This document shows, in pieces, positions 36,689-45,743 of a DNA stretch of 64,000 nucleotides. Under the pieces are notes generated by a model, which was not told the DNA's origin, made no database searches, and saw nothing but the letters and a program-made list of their open reading frames with translations. Source of the stretch: Verrucomicrobium sp. (GTDB taxonomy: Bacteria > Verrucomicrobiota > Verrucomicrobiia > Methylacidiphilales > UBA1321). The stretch covers positions 235,463-299,462 of the forward strand of contig JAFIGT010000039.1 of NCBI GenBank assembly GCA_017849585.1, read 5' to 3'. Made by a program: the position numbers and the translations under genes. Position 1 is the stretch's first letter, and every line of letters starts with the position of its first letter.

Positions 36689-36706
36689 CCAGCGTGTCGC
36701 TGGACT
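36689..36706 (+). repeat. dispersed palindromic repeat (CCAGCGTGACGCTGG family), copy
   Basis: CCAGCGTGTCGCTGGACT directly follows the pnp terminator and matches the family consensus in all but two positions of 18. Confidence 0.6.
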
Positions 36707-36747
36707 GAATAGCTGGCTTGCAATGCTCACCGCTTTGGGCCTCGGCT

Positions 36748-36996
36748 TCATTTCTTGTTGCGATTCTCGTCGGCTTCGCCCCAGGCTCGACCTGCCGCGC
36801 CGCCACCTAGCAGACCGACCCCTGCGCCAACACCCGCCCCAACCGGACCTCCCACCGCGCCGCCCACCGCGGCACCCGTGGCCGCTCCAGCTCCCGCGCC
36901 CACTGCCGTCTTGGTCGGAGTTCCCGTTCCCGGAGTACCGCAAGCTCCCAACAGCATCAGGGAGCCAACCATGAGAAGAGAGAGGATCTTTTTCAT
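36748..36996 (-). CDS. glycine-zipper lipoprotein
   Basis: An 82-residue protein with a lipoprotein signal peptide (MKKILSLLMVGSLMLLGAC, lipobox LGAC). It is followed by a Gly/Ala-rich stretch with repeating GAG/GGAVGG patterns (a glycine zipper, about 35-70) and a charged tail (GEADENRNKK). Glycine zippers of this kind insert into or oligomerise at the outer membrane, as in small OmpA-associated or SlyB-like lipoproteins. An in-frame GTG at 37008 would add four residues. It lies alone between pnp and rph. The cellular role is unknown. Confidence 0.8.
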   Translation of the reverse strand: MKKILSLLMVGSLMLLGACGTPGTGTPTKTAVGAGAGAATGAAVGGAVGGPVGAGVGAGVGLLGGGAAGRAWGEADENRNKK

Positions 36997-37155
36997 ACCT
37001 CTTCTCACCGCTTAGCGCGTACCAGCGTACACGAAGCCTCTTTTAAAAAATCATAACAACCCTGTAAACCAATGGCTTACAGGGTTTCGAAAAAGACTGG
37101 CCTTGATGGCCGTCTCACGCAAAACGCATGATATCGACGACCAAAAGCAAGGGTT

Positions 37156-37884
37156 TTATTTTGCAAGGACGGCGCGCTGCAGCTTGAAGATTTGGCGAAT
37201 GCCTTTCTCTGCAAGCTTCAATAGCTTGTCCAACTCGCCACGCTTGAAGGTCTGTTCCTCGCCCGTGGCCTGCAATTCCACGAACTCACCCTTCGAGGTC
37301 ATCACCACGTTCATGTCCACTGCCGCGTCCTTATCCTCGATGTAATTCAGATCGAGCAACGGTTCCCCCTTGAAAATACCCACACTGATCGCCGCGATCT
37401 GTGACTTGAGTGGCGACTGCGCCAGCTTCTTTTCCTTGATGAGCTGGTTCACCGCCAGTTGCAGCGCGATATACGAACCCGTGATGGCGGTGGTGCGCGT
37501 GCCACCGTCGGCGGTGAGCACGTCGCAATCAATGCATAACGTCCGCGAGCCGAGTAATTCGAGATCGACCACCGCTCGCAAGCTGCGCCCGATCAATCGC
37601 TGAATTTCCTGGCTGCGGCCATCGATGCGCCCCTTCGTGATGTCTCGAGCCTTCCGATCCAGCGTCGAGTACGGCAGCATGGAATATTCCGCCGTGATCC
37701 AGCCGCCGAGGACATTCTGTTCCTTCATCCAGCGCGGCACGCTCTCTTGCACCATAACGGAACAGATCACCTCCGTCTTCCCGCACTTGGCCAGGACAGA
37801 ACCGGTGGCATGGGGTGCGATGCCGGGTTTGAACGAAAAGGGACGAAGCTGGGCCGCCTTGCGGCCATCGTGACGTTTGGACAT
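37156..37884 (-). CDS. rph: ribonuclease PH
   Basis: A 242-residue RNase PH, which trims the 3' end of tRNA precursors phosphorolytically as a hexamer. Characteristic segments are MSKRHDGRKAAQLRP, GSVLAKCGKTEVICSVMV, the GRSQEIQRLIGRSLRAVVDL block with the phosphate-binding arginine, and CDVLTADGGTRTTAITG. Length is standard. It is divergent from the SGNH-like gene, 133 bp away. It lies near pnp, so two related phosphorolytic exoribonucleases are neighbours. Confidence 0.97.
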   Translation of the reverse strand: MSKRHDGRKAAQLRPFSFKPGIAPHATGSVLAKCGKTEVICSVMVQESVPRWMKEQNVLGGWITAEYSMLPYSTLDRKARDITKGRIDGRSQEIQRLIGRSLRAVVDLELLGSRTLCIDCDVLTADGGTRTTAITGSYIALQLAVNQLIKEKKLAQSPLKSQIAAISVGIFKGEPLLDLNYIEDKDAAVDMNVVMTSKGEFVELQATGEEQTFKRGELDKLLKLAEKGIRQIFKLQRAVLAK

Positions 37885-38017
37885 GGAACGATAGAATACA
37901 ATTTGTGTGAGACTGTAAAACGAAACCGCAACTTTTCCGTCAGACGTTGTTTACTTTGTCTTAATCCCATTAATAACTCTTGAGATGCTTGCTCATTCCA
38001 ATTAGCTTCCCTCATTT

Positions 38018-39082
38018 ATGAAGACTGCTCTTGCAACGCTGCTCGGCGTTTCCCGTTACATCACCGACAAAACTCCGCTCACTCGCAGCTGTTTTTTAGC
38101 GCTGTTTGCGCTGCTTTGGGTTGCACCGCTTGCCCAGGCGAAAGAAGCCCCGGAACTCCCGAAACAGGTCAAAGTCCTCACCGTCGGCAATAGCTTCGCC
38201 GATGATGCCGCCTATTTACTTCCAGAGCTCGCCAAGGCGGGTGGAAAAGATTTGCTCCTCGTGCGCGCGAATCTTGGCGGCCATTCTCTCGATCAGCATG
38301 TCGGTTATCTTCAGGCTTTCGAAGCCGATGCGAACGACCCGAAGGGCAGCCCTTACACCGCTCCGGCTTATCTCGCCACGCCGGAAAAGAACAAGATCAA
38401 CCTGAAAGCGTTCCTTACCAGCAAGGACTGGACCTTTGTCACGATCCAGCAGGTCAGCCACAAAAGCTACAAGGAAGAGACCTATGAGCCGTATGCCAGC
38501 ATCCTTATCGATTACATCCGTAAGAATGCGCCCACGGCGGAAATTCTGATTCAAGAAACGTGGGCCTATCGTCAGGATCACAAATTCTTTCAGGACGGCA
38601 CGCTGACGCAGGAAAAAATGTATGAGGGGCTCAAAGCCGCGTACAACAAACTCTCCGAACGCTATGGACTCCGGATCATTCCCTCCGGCGATGCCTACCA
38701 GAATGCGCGCCAGTTGCCGCGTTGGACTTTCACCTTCCCGGACCCGAACTTCAATTACACCAACCCGGCTCCCGACACGCTGCCGGACCAAAGCAAGAGT
38801 TTGAATGTCGGCTGGAAATGGGACACGGATAAAGCAACCGGTCAGAAGAAGCTGAATCTTGATGCCATTCACTCGAACCTTTACGGCCGCTTTCTGATCT
38901 CGTGCGTCTGGTACGAGGTGATTTTCAACGAGAGCGTCCTGAGCAATCCGTTCGTGCCGCCGCAAATGTCCCCTGAGGATGCCGCGCTGCTGCGCAAGGT
39001 TGCGCATGAAGCCGTGCTGGCCCGTTATCCGAATGGCCCCGGCGCGGCCAAGCCATCCGTCGCGGTTCCGGTCGCGAAGTAG
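38018..39082 (+). CDS. exported SGNH-like (DUF4886) protein
   Basis: A 354-residue protein with an N-terminal signal sequence (hydrophobic about 25-40, cleavage after AQA). It has a SGNH-hydrolase-like start, KVLTVGNSFADDAAYLLPEL, where the Ser of GNS would be the nucleophile. The C-terminal DAIHSNLYGRFLISCVWYEVIF supplies D and H in the usual D-x-x-H order of the family. DUF4886 proteins are predicted esterases or acetylhydrolases acting on glycans. A proline-rich tail ends the protein and a strong terminator follows. Confidence 0.85.
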   Translation: MKTALATLLGVSRYITDKTPLTRSCFLALFALLWVAPLAQAKEAPELPKQVKVLTVGNSFADDAAYLLPELAKAGGKDLLLVRANLGGHSLDQHVGYLQAFEADANDPKGSPYTAPAYLATPEKNKINLKAFLTSKDWTFVTIQQVSHKSYKEETYEPYASILIDYIRKNAPTAEILIQETWAYRQDHKFFQDGTLTQEKMYEGLKAAYNKLSERYGLRIIPSGDAYQNARQLPRWTFTFPDPNFNYTNPAPDTLPDQSKSLNVGWKWDTDKATGQKKLNLDAIHSNLYGRFLISCVWYEVIFNESVLSNPFVPPQMSPEDAALLRKVAHEAVLARYPNGPGAAKPSVAVPVAK

Positions 39083-39100
39083 TTGGAGCGTTTTTCACGC

Positions 39101-39132
39101 AAAAAGGGCGACCCACTTGGGTCGCCCTTTTT
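39101..39132. terminator. strong bidirectional terminator between convergent genes
   Basis: The stem AAAAAGGGCGACCC / GGGTCGCCCTTTTT has a 4-nt loop and T-runs in both directions, between the SGNH-like gene and tal. Confidence 0.95.
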
Positions 39133-39154
39133 GATGCACTCTGCGCGCCTGCGA

Positions 39155-40111
39155 TTACAGTTTGGAGGCGATGAGCTTCTCGAGCTTGACGATGTCCGCG
39201 GAGAATTTGCGAATGCCTTCGGCGGTTTTTTCGGTCGCCATGGCGTCTTCGTTCAGTTCGAAGCGGAATGTCTTTTCATCGAGCGAAACCTTTTTCAAGT
39301 CGAGCTTGGCGGCTGCGACTGGATCGAGCTTGCGGGTGAGCGGTTCGCTGCTCTTTTGTAATTCTGCGAGAAGATTCGGGCTGATGGTGAGCAGATCGCA
39401 GCCGGCGAGTTCGGTGATTTCACCGGTGTTGCGGAAGCTGGCGCCCATGACTTCGGTCGCGTAGCCGAACTTCTTGTAGTAGTTGTAAATCGCGTGGACC
39501 GACTGCACGCCGGGATCTTCCGCGCCGACGTAGTCCTTCTTGTTCGCAGCTTTGTACCAGTCGTAGATGCGACCGACGAAGGGCGAGATCAACTGCACAT
39601 TCGCTTCGGCGCAGGCCACGGCCTGGGCGAACGAGAACAGGAGCGTCAGATTGCAATGGATGCCTTCCTTCGTCAGGATTTCGGCCGCACGGATGCCTTC
39701 CCAAGTGGAAGCGATCTTGATGAGGATGCGTTCGCGGGAGGTGCCGTTCTTTTCATAGAGCGCGATCAACTGGCGGGCCTTTGCAACGGTGCTTTCCGTA
39801 TCGAACGAGAGACGCGCGTCGACTTCGGTGGAAACACGACCGGGGACGATTTTCAAAATCTCGAGACCAAACGCGATGAGGAGATGGTCAATCGCTTCTT
39901 CCACGAGCGCCGCACCGGACTTGCCGGACTTCTTCGCTTCGACCACCGCCTTGTCGAGGAGATAGGCATACGCCGGGATCTGCGCCGCGCCGAGAATGAG
40001 GCTCGGGTTGGTGGTCGCGTCCTGCGGCTTGTACGTTTTCATCGACTCGAAATCGCCGGTGTCTGCGACAACCTTGGTGAACTGCTTCAGCTGGTCAAGT
40101 TGGGTGCTCAT
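39155..40111 (-). CDS. tal: transaldolase
   Basis: A 318-residue TalB-type transaldolase. It moves a dihydroxyacetone unit between sedoheptulose 7-phosphate and glyceraldehyde 3-phosphate in the non-oxidative pentose phosphate pathway. The Schiff-base lysine is K132 in [11 protein letters not shown], the same number as in E. coli Tal[28 protein letters not shown] and [12 protein letters not shown] are also conserved. It is a single cytoplasmic gene, convergent with the SGNH-like gene across a terminator. Confidence 0.97.
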   Translation of the reverse strand: MSTQLDQLKQFTKVVADTGDFESMKTYKPQDATTNPSLILGAAQIPAYAYLLDKAVVEAKKSGKSGAALVEEAIDHLLIAFGLEILKIVPGRVSTEVDARLSFDTESTVAKARQLIALYEKNGTSRERILIKIASTWEGIRAAEILTKEGIHCNLTLLFSFAQAVACAEANVQLISPFVGRIYDWYKAANKKDYVGAEDPGVQSVHAIYNYYKKFGYATEVMGASFRNTGEITELAGCDLLTISPNLLAELQKSSEPLTRKLDPVAAAKLDLKKVSLDEKTFRFELNEDAMATEKTAEGIRKFSADIVKLEKLIASKL

Positions 40112-40225
40112 AATGTGGATCGGATCAGGTTAAGGTTTTCAGATGAGAGCCGCCCCTCCCCGAAGGGCTGGAGACGGGCAAGGGGTCAATCTAGGCGCTT
40201 TTGGTTCCGCCGACAAGCGCCGGAT

Positions 40226-40573
40226 TCAAAGGGACGGCACCACAACATGTTCCGCCAGTTGGGCCGACAACTCCTCGAGCAGGGCGGGCTCCATGAAGGT
40301 GAATTCGTCGGGGATGCCGAGCACCACGTAATCTTTGCCGTCGAGCGCGTCGGGGAATTTCTGGCGGACGCGATTGAGGTGCGATTTTTCCATGAAGAAA
40401 ATCAGATCGGCCCAGCCGAGCAAGCCCGCGGTGACCTTGATGCGCGCGTCGGGTTGCGTTCCGGCGGAGCGGACTTCGTAGCCGGGAAATCCGGCGTAGA
40501 GTTTTTCTGCGGTCAGACTGCGAATGCGATTGCGGCTGCAGACGAAGAGGAGCTTGCGGGCGTAGGCGGGCAT
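40226..40573 (-). CDS. low-molecular-weight protein tyrosine phosphatase-like protein
   Basis: A 115-residue protein, shorter than classical LMW-PTPs (about 150). The P-loop is C12-SRNRI-R18-S in LFVCSRNRIRSL, fitting CX5R. An aspartate candidate for the general acid would be in the C-terminal PDEFTFMEPALL, but the classical DPY motif is not seen. This short class occurs in many bacteria next to unrelated genes; catalytic activity is unproven. It lies between tal and acnA on the minus strand. Confidence 0.8.
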   Translation of the reverse strand: MPAYARKLLFVCSRNRIRSLTAEKLYAGFPGYEVRSAGTQPDARIKVTAGLLGWADLIFFMEKSHLNRVRQKFPDALDGKDYVVLGIPDEFTFMEPALLEELSAQLAEHVVVPSL

Positions 40574-40591
40574 GAACGTGAATTAAAAACC

Positions 40592-40617
40592 GGCGGTTCA
40601 CCGAACCGCCCTACAGC
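40592..40617 (-). repeat. hairpin repeat / probable terminator downstream of acnA
   Basis: The perfect 8-bp stem GGCGGTTC / GAACCGCC has a 3-nt loop. On the minus strand, GGTTTTTAATTC follows, giving a T-run. Its outer part CTGTAGGG links it to the GCTGTAGGGCGGTTCG repeats at 28361 and 29648. Confidence 0.6.
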
Positions 40618-40683
40618 AAGGCATTCGCAACCATCACGCTGACACCCGAACCAAAACTTTCAGTTCCGGCGTCAGCGTTACGG

Positions 40684-40705
40684 GGTCCAGCGTCACGCTG
40701 GTTAC
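40684..40705 (-). repeat. dispersed palindromic repeat (CCAGCGTGACGCTGG family), best copy
   Basis: The centre CCAGCGT-C-ACGCTGG is a perfect palindrome, and it overlaps the acnA stop codon (40702-40704). On the minus strand it reads AACCAGCGTGACGCTGGACC, like the copies at 27853 and 26472. Confidence 0.65.
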
Positions 40706-43437
40706 GCGGCCCGGATGATCTGGCGCAAGACGTAAGGCAGGATGCCGCCGTGCTGGTAGTAATCGACTTCGATCGGGGTATCGATGCGGAGGATCACCGG
40801 CACGTTGAGCGTCTCGCCATTGGCGCGGTCGATTTTCAAGGTGAGCTTTTGGCGTGGCTTGATGTCGTTGTTGAGGCCGAGCAGGCTGTAGGTTTCCGTA
40901 CCGTCTAGCTTGAGCGTTTGCGCCGTGGTGCCTTCCTCGAAGCAGCAGGGGACAACGCCCATGCCGACGAGGTTGCTGCGGTGGATGCGCTCGAAGCTTT
41001 GCGCGATGACGGCTTTGACGCCGAGCAGTCGCGTGCCCTTGGCCGCCCAGTCGCGGGAACTGCCGGTGCCGTATTCCTGTCCGGCGATGACGACGAGCGG
41101 TGTGCCTTCCTTCTGGTACTTCATCGAGGCGTCGTAAATGCTGAGCTGTTCGCCATCGGGCTGATGCTTCGTCACGCCGCCTTCCACGCCGGGAACCATG
41201 AGGTTCTTGATGCGGACGTTGGCAAACGTGCCGCGGGTCATGACGCGATCATTACCACGACGCGCGCCGTAGCTGTTGAACTCGGCCACGGTGACGCCGT
41301 TGTCGATGAGGTACTGTCCCGCCGGGGAGGTCTTCTTGATGCCGCCCGCCGGAGAGATGTGATCGGTCGTAACGGAATCGCCAAAGATGCCGAGCGCGCG
41401 GGCACCCTGAATCTCGGTGATGTTGCCCGCTTCCATGCCGAAGTCGGTGAAGAAGGGTGGCTCCTGAATGTAGGTACTGTCCTTGTTCCAGACGTAGGTT
41501 TCGCCCGCCGTGCTGGGGATGTTGTTCCAGGCCGGATTCTGTTCCGCGAAATTCGTGTAGAGCTTGCGGTATACCTGCGGCGTGAGCGCGCTCTTCATGA
41601 GTGCGCGAACATCTTGCAGCGTGGGCCAGAGATCCTTCAGGAAAACCGGCTTGCCATCGGTGCCGATGCCAATCGGCTCCTCGGACATATTGATGTCCAC
41701 GCGGCCCGCGAGGGCGAACGCGACGACGAGAGGCGGCGACATCAAGAAGTTCGCCTTGATGTTCTGGTGCACGCGCGCTTCGAAATTGCGATTACCCGAG
41801 AGCACGCTCGCGGCGACGAGGTCATTCTTGACCACGGCATCTTCGATGTGCGTTTCGAGCGGGCCGGAATTTCCGATACACGTCGTGCAGCCGTAGCCGA
41901 CGATGTTAAAGCCGAGTTTGTCGAGGTAAGGCTGCAGGCCGGTCTTGTCGAGGTAATCAGTAACCACACGCGAGCCGGGAGCGAGCGACGCCTTGACTGC
42001 CGGGTTGACGGTGAGCCCTTTTTCCACGGCCTTCTTCGCGAGCAATCCCGCCGCGAGCATGACGCTCGGGTTGCTGGTGTTCGTGCAGCTCGTGATCGCC
42101 GCGATGAGCACGCTGCCGTGCTTGAGCGTGACCTCGGTCTTCGGCTTGTCGCCGTTGACTTCCACCGTGGCGGTGGTGGTCAACTCCTGCGCCGTTTTGC
42201 CAAAACCATTTTCCGTCTTCGCCTTGCTGAGCGACGTGACAAAGGTGTCTTTCAACGCCGGGAGCGAGATGCGATCCTGCGGACGTTTCGGGCCCGCGAC
42301 GCTCGGTTGCACGTCGGCGAGGTTGAGATCGAGATCGGCGCTGTAGACGATGCCGTCCGCCTTGGTCGGAATGCCGAACATCTTTTGCGCGACGAAGTAT
42401 TCCTTGAACGCGTTGACCTGCGCTTCGGTGCGGCCGGTGGCGCGAAGGTAGCTGACCGATTCTTCGTCGATCGGGAAGTAACCCATCGTGGCGCCATATT
42501 CGGGAGCCATGTTCGCGATGGTGGCGCGATCGGTCAGCGGCAGCGACGCCGCGCCGGGTCCGTAGTATTCCACGAACTTGCCGACGACCTTGAACTTGCG
42601 AAGCATCTCGGTGATGTGCAGCGCGAGGTCGGTCGCGGTGACGCCTTCACGCAGCGCACCGGTGAGGTGCACGCCGACGACTTCGGGCGTGAGAAAATAA
42701 ACCGGCTGGCCGAGCATGCCCGCTTCCGCTTCGATGCCACCGACGCCCCAGCCGACGATGCCGAGACCATTGATCATCGTGGTGTGCGAATCGGTGCCGA
42801 CAAGCGTGTCGGGGTAGAAGAGACTCTTGCCATCGACGTTGCTGGAGAGTACGCCCTTGGCGAGATATTCGAGATTCACCTGGTGAACAATACCAATCGA
42901 GGGCGGTACGACCTTGAAGGTCTCGAACGCCTGCTGGCCCCACTTCAAAAATTCATAGCGTTCGCGGTTGCGCTGGAATTCGAGTTCCAGATTGCGCTCG
43001 AACGAAATCGAGGTTCCCGCGAAATCGACCTGCACCGAGTGATCCACCACGAGGTCGACCGGGACGAGAGGTTCGATCAACTTGGGGCTCTTGCCGAGCT
43101 TGCTTACCGCGCCGCGCATTGCGGCCAAATCAACGAGCAGCGGCACGCCAGTGAAGTCCTGCAGGACGATGCGCGCCACCACAAACGGGATCTCATCGGA
43201 CACGGGCGCTTTCGCATTCCAGTTGGCCAATGTGCGCACATCGTTCTCGGAAACGCGTTTCCCATCAAAATTACGTAAAATAGATTCGAGTACGATCCGA
43301 ATACTAATGGGGAGCTTGCTGACGGGAGCCACACCGGCCTCCTCCAGCGCAGGGAGCGAATAATATGTTATTTTTTGCCCATCTTGGGTGGTTTGCGTAC
43401 GGAGGGTATTAAACAGATTATGCAAGGTGGCGGCCAT
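40702..43437 (-). CDS. acnA: aconitate hydratase (AcnA/IRP type)
   Basis: A 911-residue aconitase converting citrate to isocitrate in the TCA cycle. The [4Fe-4S] ligands are in [10 protein letters not shown] and [12 protein letters not shown]. The IRP/AcnA subgroup features [44 protein letters not shown] and [14 protein letters not shown] are present. Length fits AcnA and not AcnB. It is a single gene; the stop lies inside the palindromic repeat. Confidence 0.98.
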   Translation of the reverse strand: MAATLHNLFNTLRTQTTQDGQKITYYSLPALEEAGVAPVSKLPISIRIVLESILRNFDGKRVSENDVRTLANWNAKAPVSDEIPFVVARIVLQDFTGVPLLVDLAAMRGAVSKLGKSPKLIEPLVPVDLVVDHSVQVDFAGTSISFERNLELEFQRNRERYEFLKWGQQAFETFKVVPPSIGIVHQVNLEYLAKGVLSSNVDGKSLFYPDTLVGTDSHTTMINGLGIVGWGVGGIEAEAGMLGQPVYFLTPEVVGVHLTGALREGVTATDLALHITEMLRKFKVVGKFVEYYGPGAASLPLTDRATIANMAPEYGATMGYFPIDEESVSYLRATGRTEAQVNAFKEYFVAQKMFGIPTKADGIVYSADLDLNLADVQPSVAGPKRPQDRISLPALKDTFVTSLSKAKTENGFGKTAQELTTTATVEVNGDKPKTEVTLKHGSVLIAAITSCTNTSNPSVMLAAGLLAKKAVEKGLTVNPAVKASLAPGSRVVTDYLDKTGLQPYLDKLGFNIVGYGCTTCIGNSGPLETHIEDAVVKNDLVAASVLSGNRNFEARVHQNIKANFLMSPPLVVAFALAGRVDINMSEEPIGIGTDGKPVFLKDLWPTLQDVRALMKSALTPQVYRKLYTNFAEQNPAWNNIPSTAGETYVWNKDSTYIQEPPFFTDFGMEAGNITEIQGARALGIFGDSVTTDHISPAGGIKKTSPAGQYLIDNGVTVAEFNSYGARRGNDRVMTRGTFANVRIKNLMVPGVEGGVTKHQPDGEQLSIYDASMKYQKEGTPLVVIAGQEYGTGSSRDWAAKGTRLLGVKAVIAQSFERIHRSNLVGMGVVPCCFEEGTTAQTLKLDGTETYSLLGLNNDIKPRQKLTLKIDRANGETLNVPVILRIDTPIEVDYYQHGGILPYVLRQIIRAA

Positions 43438-43673
43438 AATGATTCTTTTAAGGGGTATAAGCTAAATCTGTTCCCGCGCCTCGGCAAGTGCAGATTCCGT
43501 AGATTCGAATTTGAATTTCACTCACTCGCAACGAGAAAGGAAGCGTAACGAGCACTATGCTTGAAAACAGAGACCCGCCGTGATACAGTCTTCATCCGGT
43601 TACCTGCAGTAGAAAATCAAAGTTGGCATTGTTTAGGCTAATTCTCAGTTTTCGAAGGGAGATAGATAAAACC

Positions 43674-43832
43674 ATGAGCAAAACTCCTCAGGTCCTGGCC
43701 GAACTGGTCAGAAATCCGAAACATCAACTCCGGGACGTCGAAAGCCGCCCCCACAAATCCTACCAAAACCGGTACGAACGCCGTAAGGTGAAAGAATACC
43801 TTCGGGTTGGTCACTGGCTGGTAGAAGACTAA
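43674..43832 (+). CDS. small basic protein (52 residues), unknown function
   Basis: A 52-residue frame beginning MSKTPQVLAELVRN and ending VGHWLVED, rich in Arg/Lys/Tyr (YQNRYERRKVKEYL). GGGAGATAG lies upstream of the ATG as a ribosome binding site. Its charge suggests a nucleic-acid-binding protein. It is divergent from acnA, with a 236-bp AT-rich spacer between them. No homologue is recognised. The frame, ribosome binding site and lack of a competing ORF support a real gene, but the length is too small for certainty. Confidence 0.5.
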   Translation: MSKTPQVLAELVRNPKHQLRDVESRPHKSYQNRYERRKVKEYLRVGHWLVED

Positions 43833-44160
43833 AACCAGAAACCCTGCAGCCTCAAGTGCTGCCCATGGTGTTGGCAAGTTGTTCCGCCTCTGGCTGGCAG
43901 CTTGCCGCACCGAAAAGTCCGACGACCCGTTGAGATGTGGGTTTGACCAACATCGTAGGGCGTCCGACGAATACGCGGTTCTCGCGATTCTCCTGCACTC
44001 GAACAGATGTAGGTGAAGTGGGTTTTTTATTTTTGTCCTCCGAATTCGTTCCCACTCTGTGGAAAGCGAATGCGTGAGGTCGTGTGAAAAAAAGAGCGTC
44101 GACAACGCGCTACAAGGATCAACCGTCTCTGTTGGGTGTCGCGGTCGGTGTCGACCAAAC
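43833..44160. other. intergenic stretch without recognised gene
   Basis: About 330 bp after the small basic gene. A long minus-strand frame crosses it, but it shows no ribosome binding site or domain and runs through the repeat at 44161, so I do not call it. Apart from a T-rich GTGGGTTTTTTATTTTTG stretch I see no structure. Confidence 0.5.
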
Positions 44161-44280
44161 CGGGGAATTTCAAATTTTAGATTTGAGATTTCAGCGGGAC
44201 GCAAGGCGGGCATGCACGAGTTATAGCAGGAAAACGGAGCGAGCGTTTGCGTTAGGTTTGCTACGTGAGCTGCGTGTGCG
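44161..44280 (+). repeat. dispersed repeat of about 120 bp, copy A
   Basis: This stretch matches 63592-63712 in the same orientation. The last 67 bp (from CACGAGTTATAGCA to GAGCTGCGTGTGCGA) differ at about nine positions; the first part, with GGGAAATTTCAAAT and GATTTGAGATT, is looser. It has no clear terminal inverted repeats and no ORF of its own. Confidence 0.75.
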
Positions 44281-44325
44281 ATATTTTTGTCGCACGGTGG
44301 CAAAAGCACGGAGTAGGTAACAACA

Positions 44326-44365
44326 AAACGGCCACCCGCAGACTTGTGTCCACGGATGGCCGTTT
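44326..44365 (-). terminator. terminator after the peroxiredoxin gene
   Basis: The stem AAACGGCCA / TGGCCGTTT encloses a 22-nt loop containing a further short pairing. On the minus strand it is followed by TGTTGTTACC after the T-rich stem edge. It lies 20 bp past the stop codon. Confidence 0.65.
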
Positions 44366-44385
44366 GAGCTTTACGCCGAGAGGAA

Positions 44386-44865
44386 CTAGGCGAGCTTCTC
44401 GAGGGCGGCTTTGACCGCGCCAAAGTTCGGGAGGTCTTTCGGCGTGGCGGTCTGTTCGCTGTAGACGATCTTGCCGGCCTTATCGATGACGAACGCGGCG
44501 CGGGCGGCGGTGTCGCCAATGCCTGCGAGGTTCGGGAACACGACGTCGTAGGCCTTGATCGTGGTCTTGTTCAGATCGCTGAGGAGCGTGAGGGTGATCT
44601 TGTCTTTCTGCGCCCAGGCTTCCTGCGCGAAGGGGCTGTCGATGCTGATGACGAGCACTTGCGCGTTGAGCGACGCGTAGGCGCTGATGCCGCCGGAGAT
44701 TTCGCAGAGTTCCGCGGTGCACACGCCGGTGAAAGCGAGGGGAACGAAGAGGAGTACCGTGTTGGTCTTGCCAAAATTGTCGCTGAGTTTGATGTCTTTC
44801 AGTCCCTCGGCGGTCTTGGTCTTGAGGGTGAAGTCGGGGGCGGTGGTTCCAACGGCTAACGGCAT
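44386..44865 (-). CDS. peroxiredoxin (AhpE/Prx5-like redoxin)
   Basis: A 159-residue thioredoxin-fold peroxidase reducing hydrogen peroxide and organic peroxides. The peroxidatic cysteine is C49 in PLAFTGVCTAELCE, with a second cysteine at C54. The following strand LVISIDSPFAQEAWAQK is typical of the family. A resolving cysteine in the classical C-terminal position is absent, so it is either a 1-Cys enzyme or resolves through C54. It is a single gene with a terminator. The electron donor is not encoded nearby. Confidence 0.92.
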   Translation of the reverse strand: MPLAVGTTAPDFTLKTKTAEGLKDIKLSDNFGKTNTVLLFVPLAFTGVCTAELCEISGGISAYASLNAQVLVISIDSPFAQEAWAQKDKITLTLLSDLNKTTIKAYDVVFPNLAGIGDTAARAAFVIDKAGKIVYSEQTATPKDLPNFGAVKAALEKLA

Positions 44866-45167
44866 TCTATTCTCCTTGTAATGGGTTGATTTTTTGTGAA
44901 TGAATTCGTGGGCAACCTACCCGGGAATCGCTTGGCGTCAACTCTCGAGAAGCGGCTATTAGCAGGACTTGCGGGGAAGTGGTGGGGGCATTAGCCGGTC
45001 GCAAGAGGCCGTGTCGCGACGGGTTGGGGTGATGTGGGGCGGGAACTTGACTGGGTCCGGGCTTCTTGAAGTCATGTGGCGCCGTCTTTGCCGATGACTC
45101 TACGGTTCAGTTGCACTCGACGCCGGGGAGTCGACGCGGCATGCTGGGGAGCAACCTATTGAAAGTT
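44866..45167. other. intergenic stretch without recognised gene
   Basis: About 300 bp between the divergent peroxiredoxin and flavin-binding-protein genes. It contains in-frame upstream codons of the latter but no recognised repeat, hairpin or RNA. It is probably promoter DNA for both genes. Confidence 0.5.
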
Positions 45168-45641
45168 ATGAGTACGGAATTGCGGTCACAAATTCGGGAG
45201 TATATTGCCACGACTAAATGGGCGACCTTGGCCTATGTGCGGGAGGACGGTGCGCCGATGCTGCGGGTGATGGGAAGCTTCGCTCTGGCGACGGGGGGCT
45301 TTAATCTCTATTTTTCGTCGGATAAAAACGCCGCGAAGGTCGCGCAGATTGCGCGGCATCCGAAGGTGAGTTTTTATTTTCAGCACGAGGGACACACTTT
45401 TGCGGATTATCGGAATGTCGCTCTAGTGGGGGACGCACACGTTGTGAGTGAAGGTCCGGATCTGAACGAGGCGATTTCGCTCTTGCGGGTGAAGAGCCCG
45501 CATTTCAAGGAGTTGGCCGAGACGAATCAATTACATACGACGGTGATTTTCAAGATCGTGACGACAGAAATCAAAGGTCTCGATTATACCCGGCCCGTGG
45601 GGCCGGACCGGGTGATCGCGTTTTCGGTAGAGCAGCATTAG
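45168..45641 (+). CDS. pyridoxamine 5'-phosphate oxidase-like FMN-binding protein
   Basis: A 157-residue split beta-barrel protein of the PNPOx-like family, beginning MSTELRSQIREYIATTKWATLA. The pattern KWATLAYVREDGAPMLRVMGSF and NLYFSSDKNAAKVAQIARHPKVSFYF matches flavin/F420-binding PNPOx-like proteins. The substrate is unknown. Upstream in-frame starts at 45066 and 45141 exist; the one chosen fits the usual domain start. It would be a cytoplasmic redox or haem/flavin-binding protein. Confidence 0.82.
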   Translation: MSTELRSQIREYIATTKWATLAYVREDGAPMLRVMGSFALATGGFNLYFSSDKNAAKVAQIARHPKVSFYFQHEGHTFADYRNVALVGDAHVVSEGPDLNEAISLLRVKSPHFKELAETNQLHTTVIFKIVTTEIKGLDYTRPVGPDRVIAFSVEQH

Positions 45642-45709
45642 CGGATTTACGAGAAGGTTCTTTCCGCTATTCCATGGGCTTCTAGAAGCTATTCAGCGCA
45701 TTTAATGGA

Positions 45710-45738
45710 TTGATGATTTAATCTAATTGGTCTATAAG
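45710..45738 (+). promoter_or_regulatory. candidate sigma-70-type promoter of the PEP-CTERM gene
   Basis: TTGATG (45710-45715), a 17-bp spacer, then TATAAG (45733-45738) is a good promoter match. However, it ends only 5 bp before the ATG at 45744, so the transcript would be nearly leaderless or the true start is the GTG at 45771. Confidence 0.4.
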
Positions 45739-45743
45739 AGGGA

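Noticed and set aside
40918..43278. 786-residue plus-strand frame across acnA
   Set aside because: Antisense shadow of acnA; Arg/Ala/Asp-rich and featureless.
43638..44519. 293-residue minus-strand frame covering the repeat and the small basic gene
   Set aside because: It crosses the small gene, the 120-bp repeat and the terminator, and includes an AEISNLKFEI peptide derived from the repeat; this is a repeat artefact.
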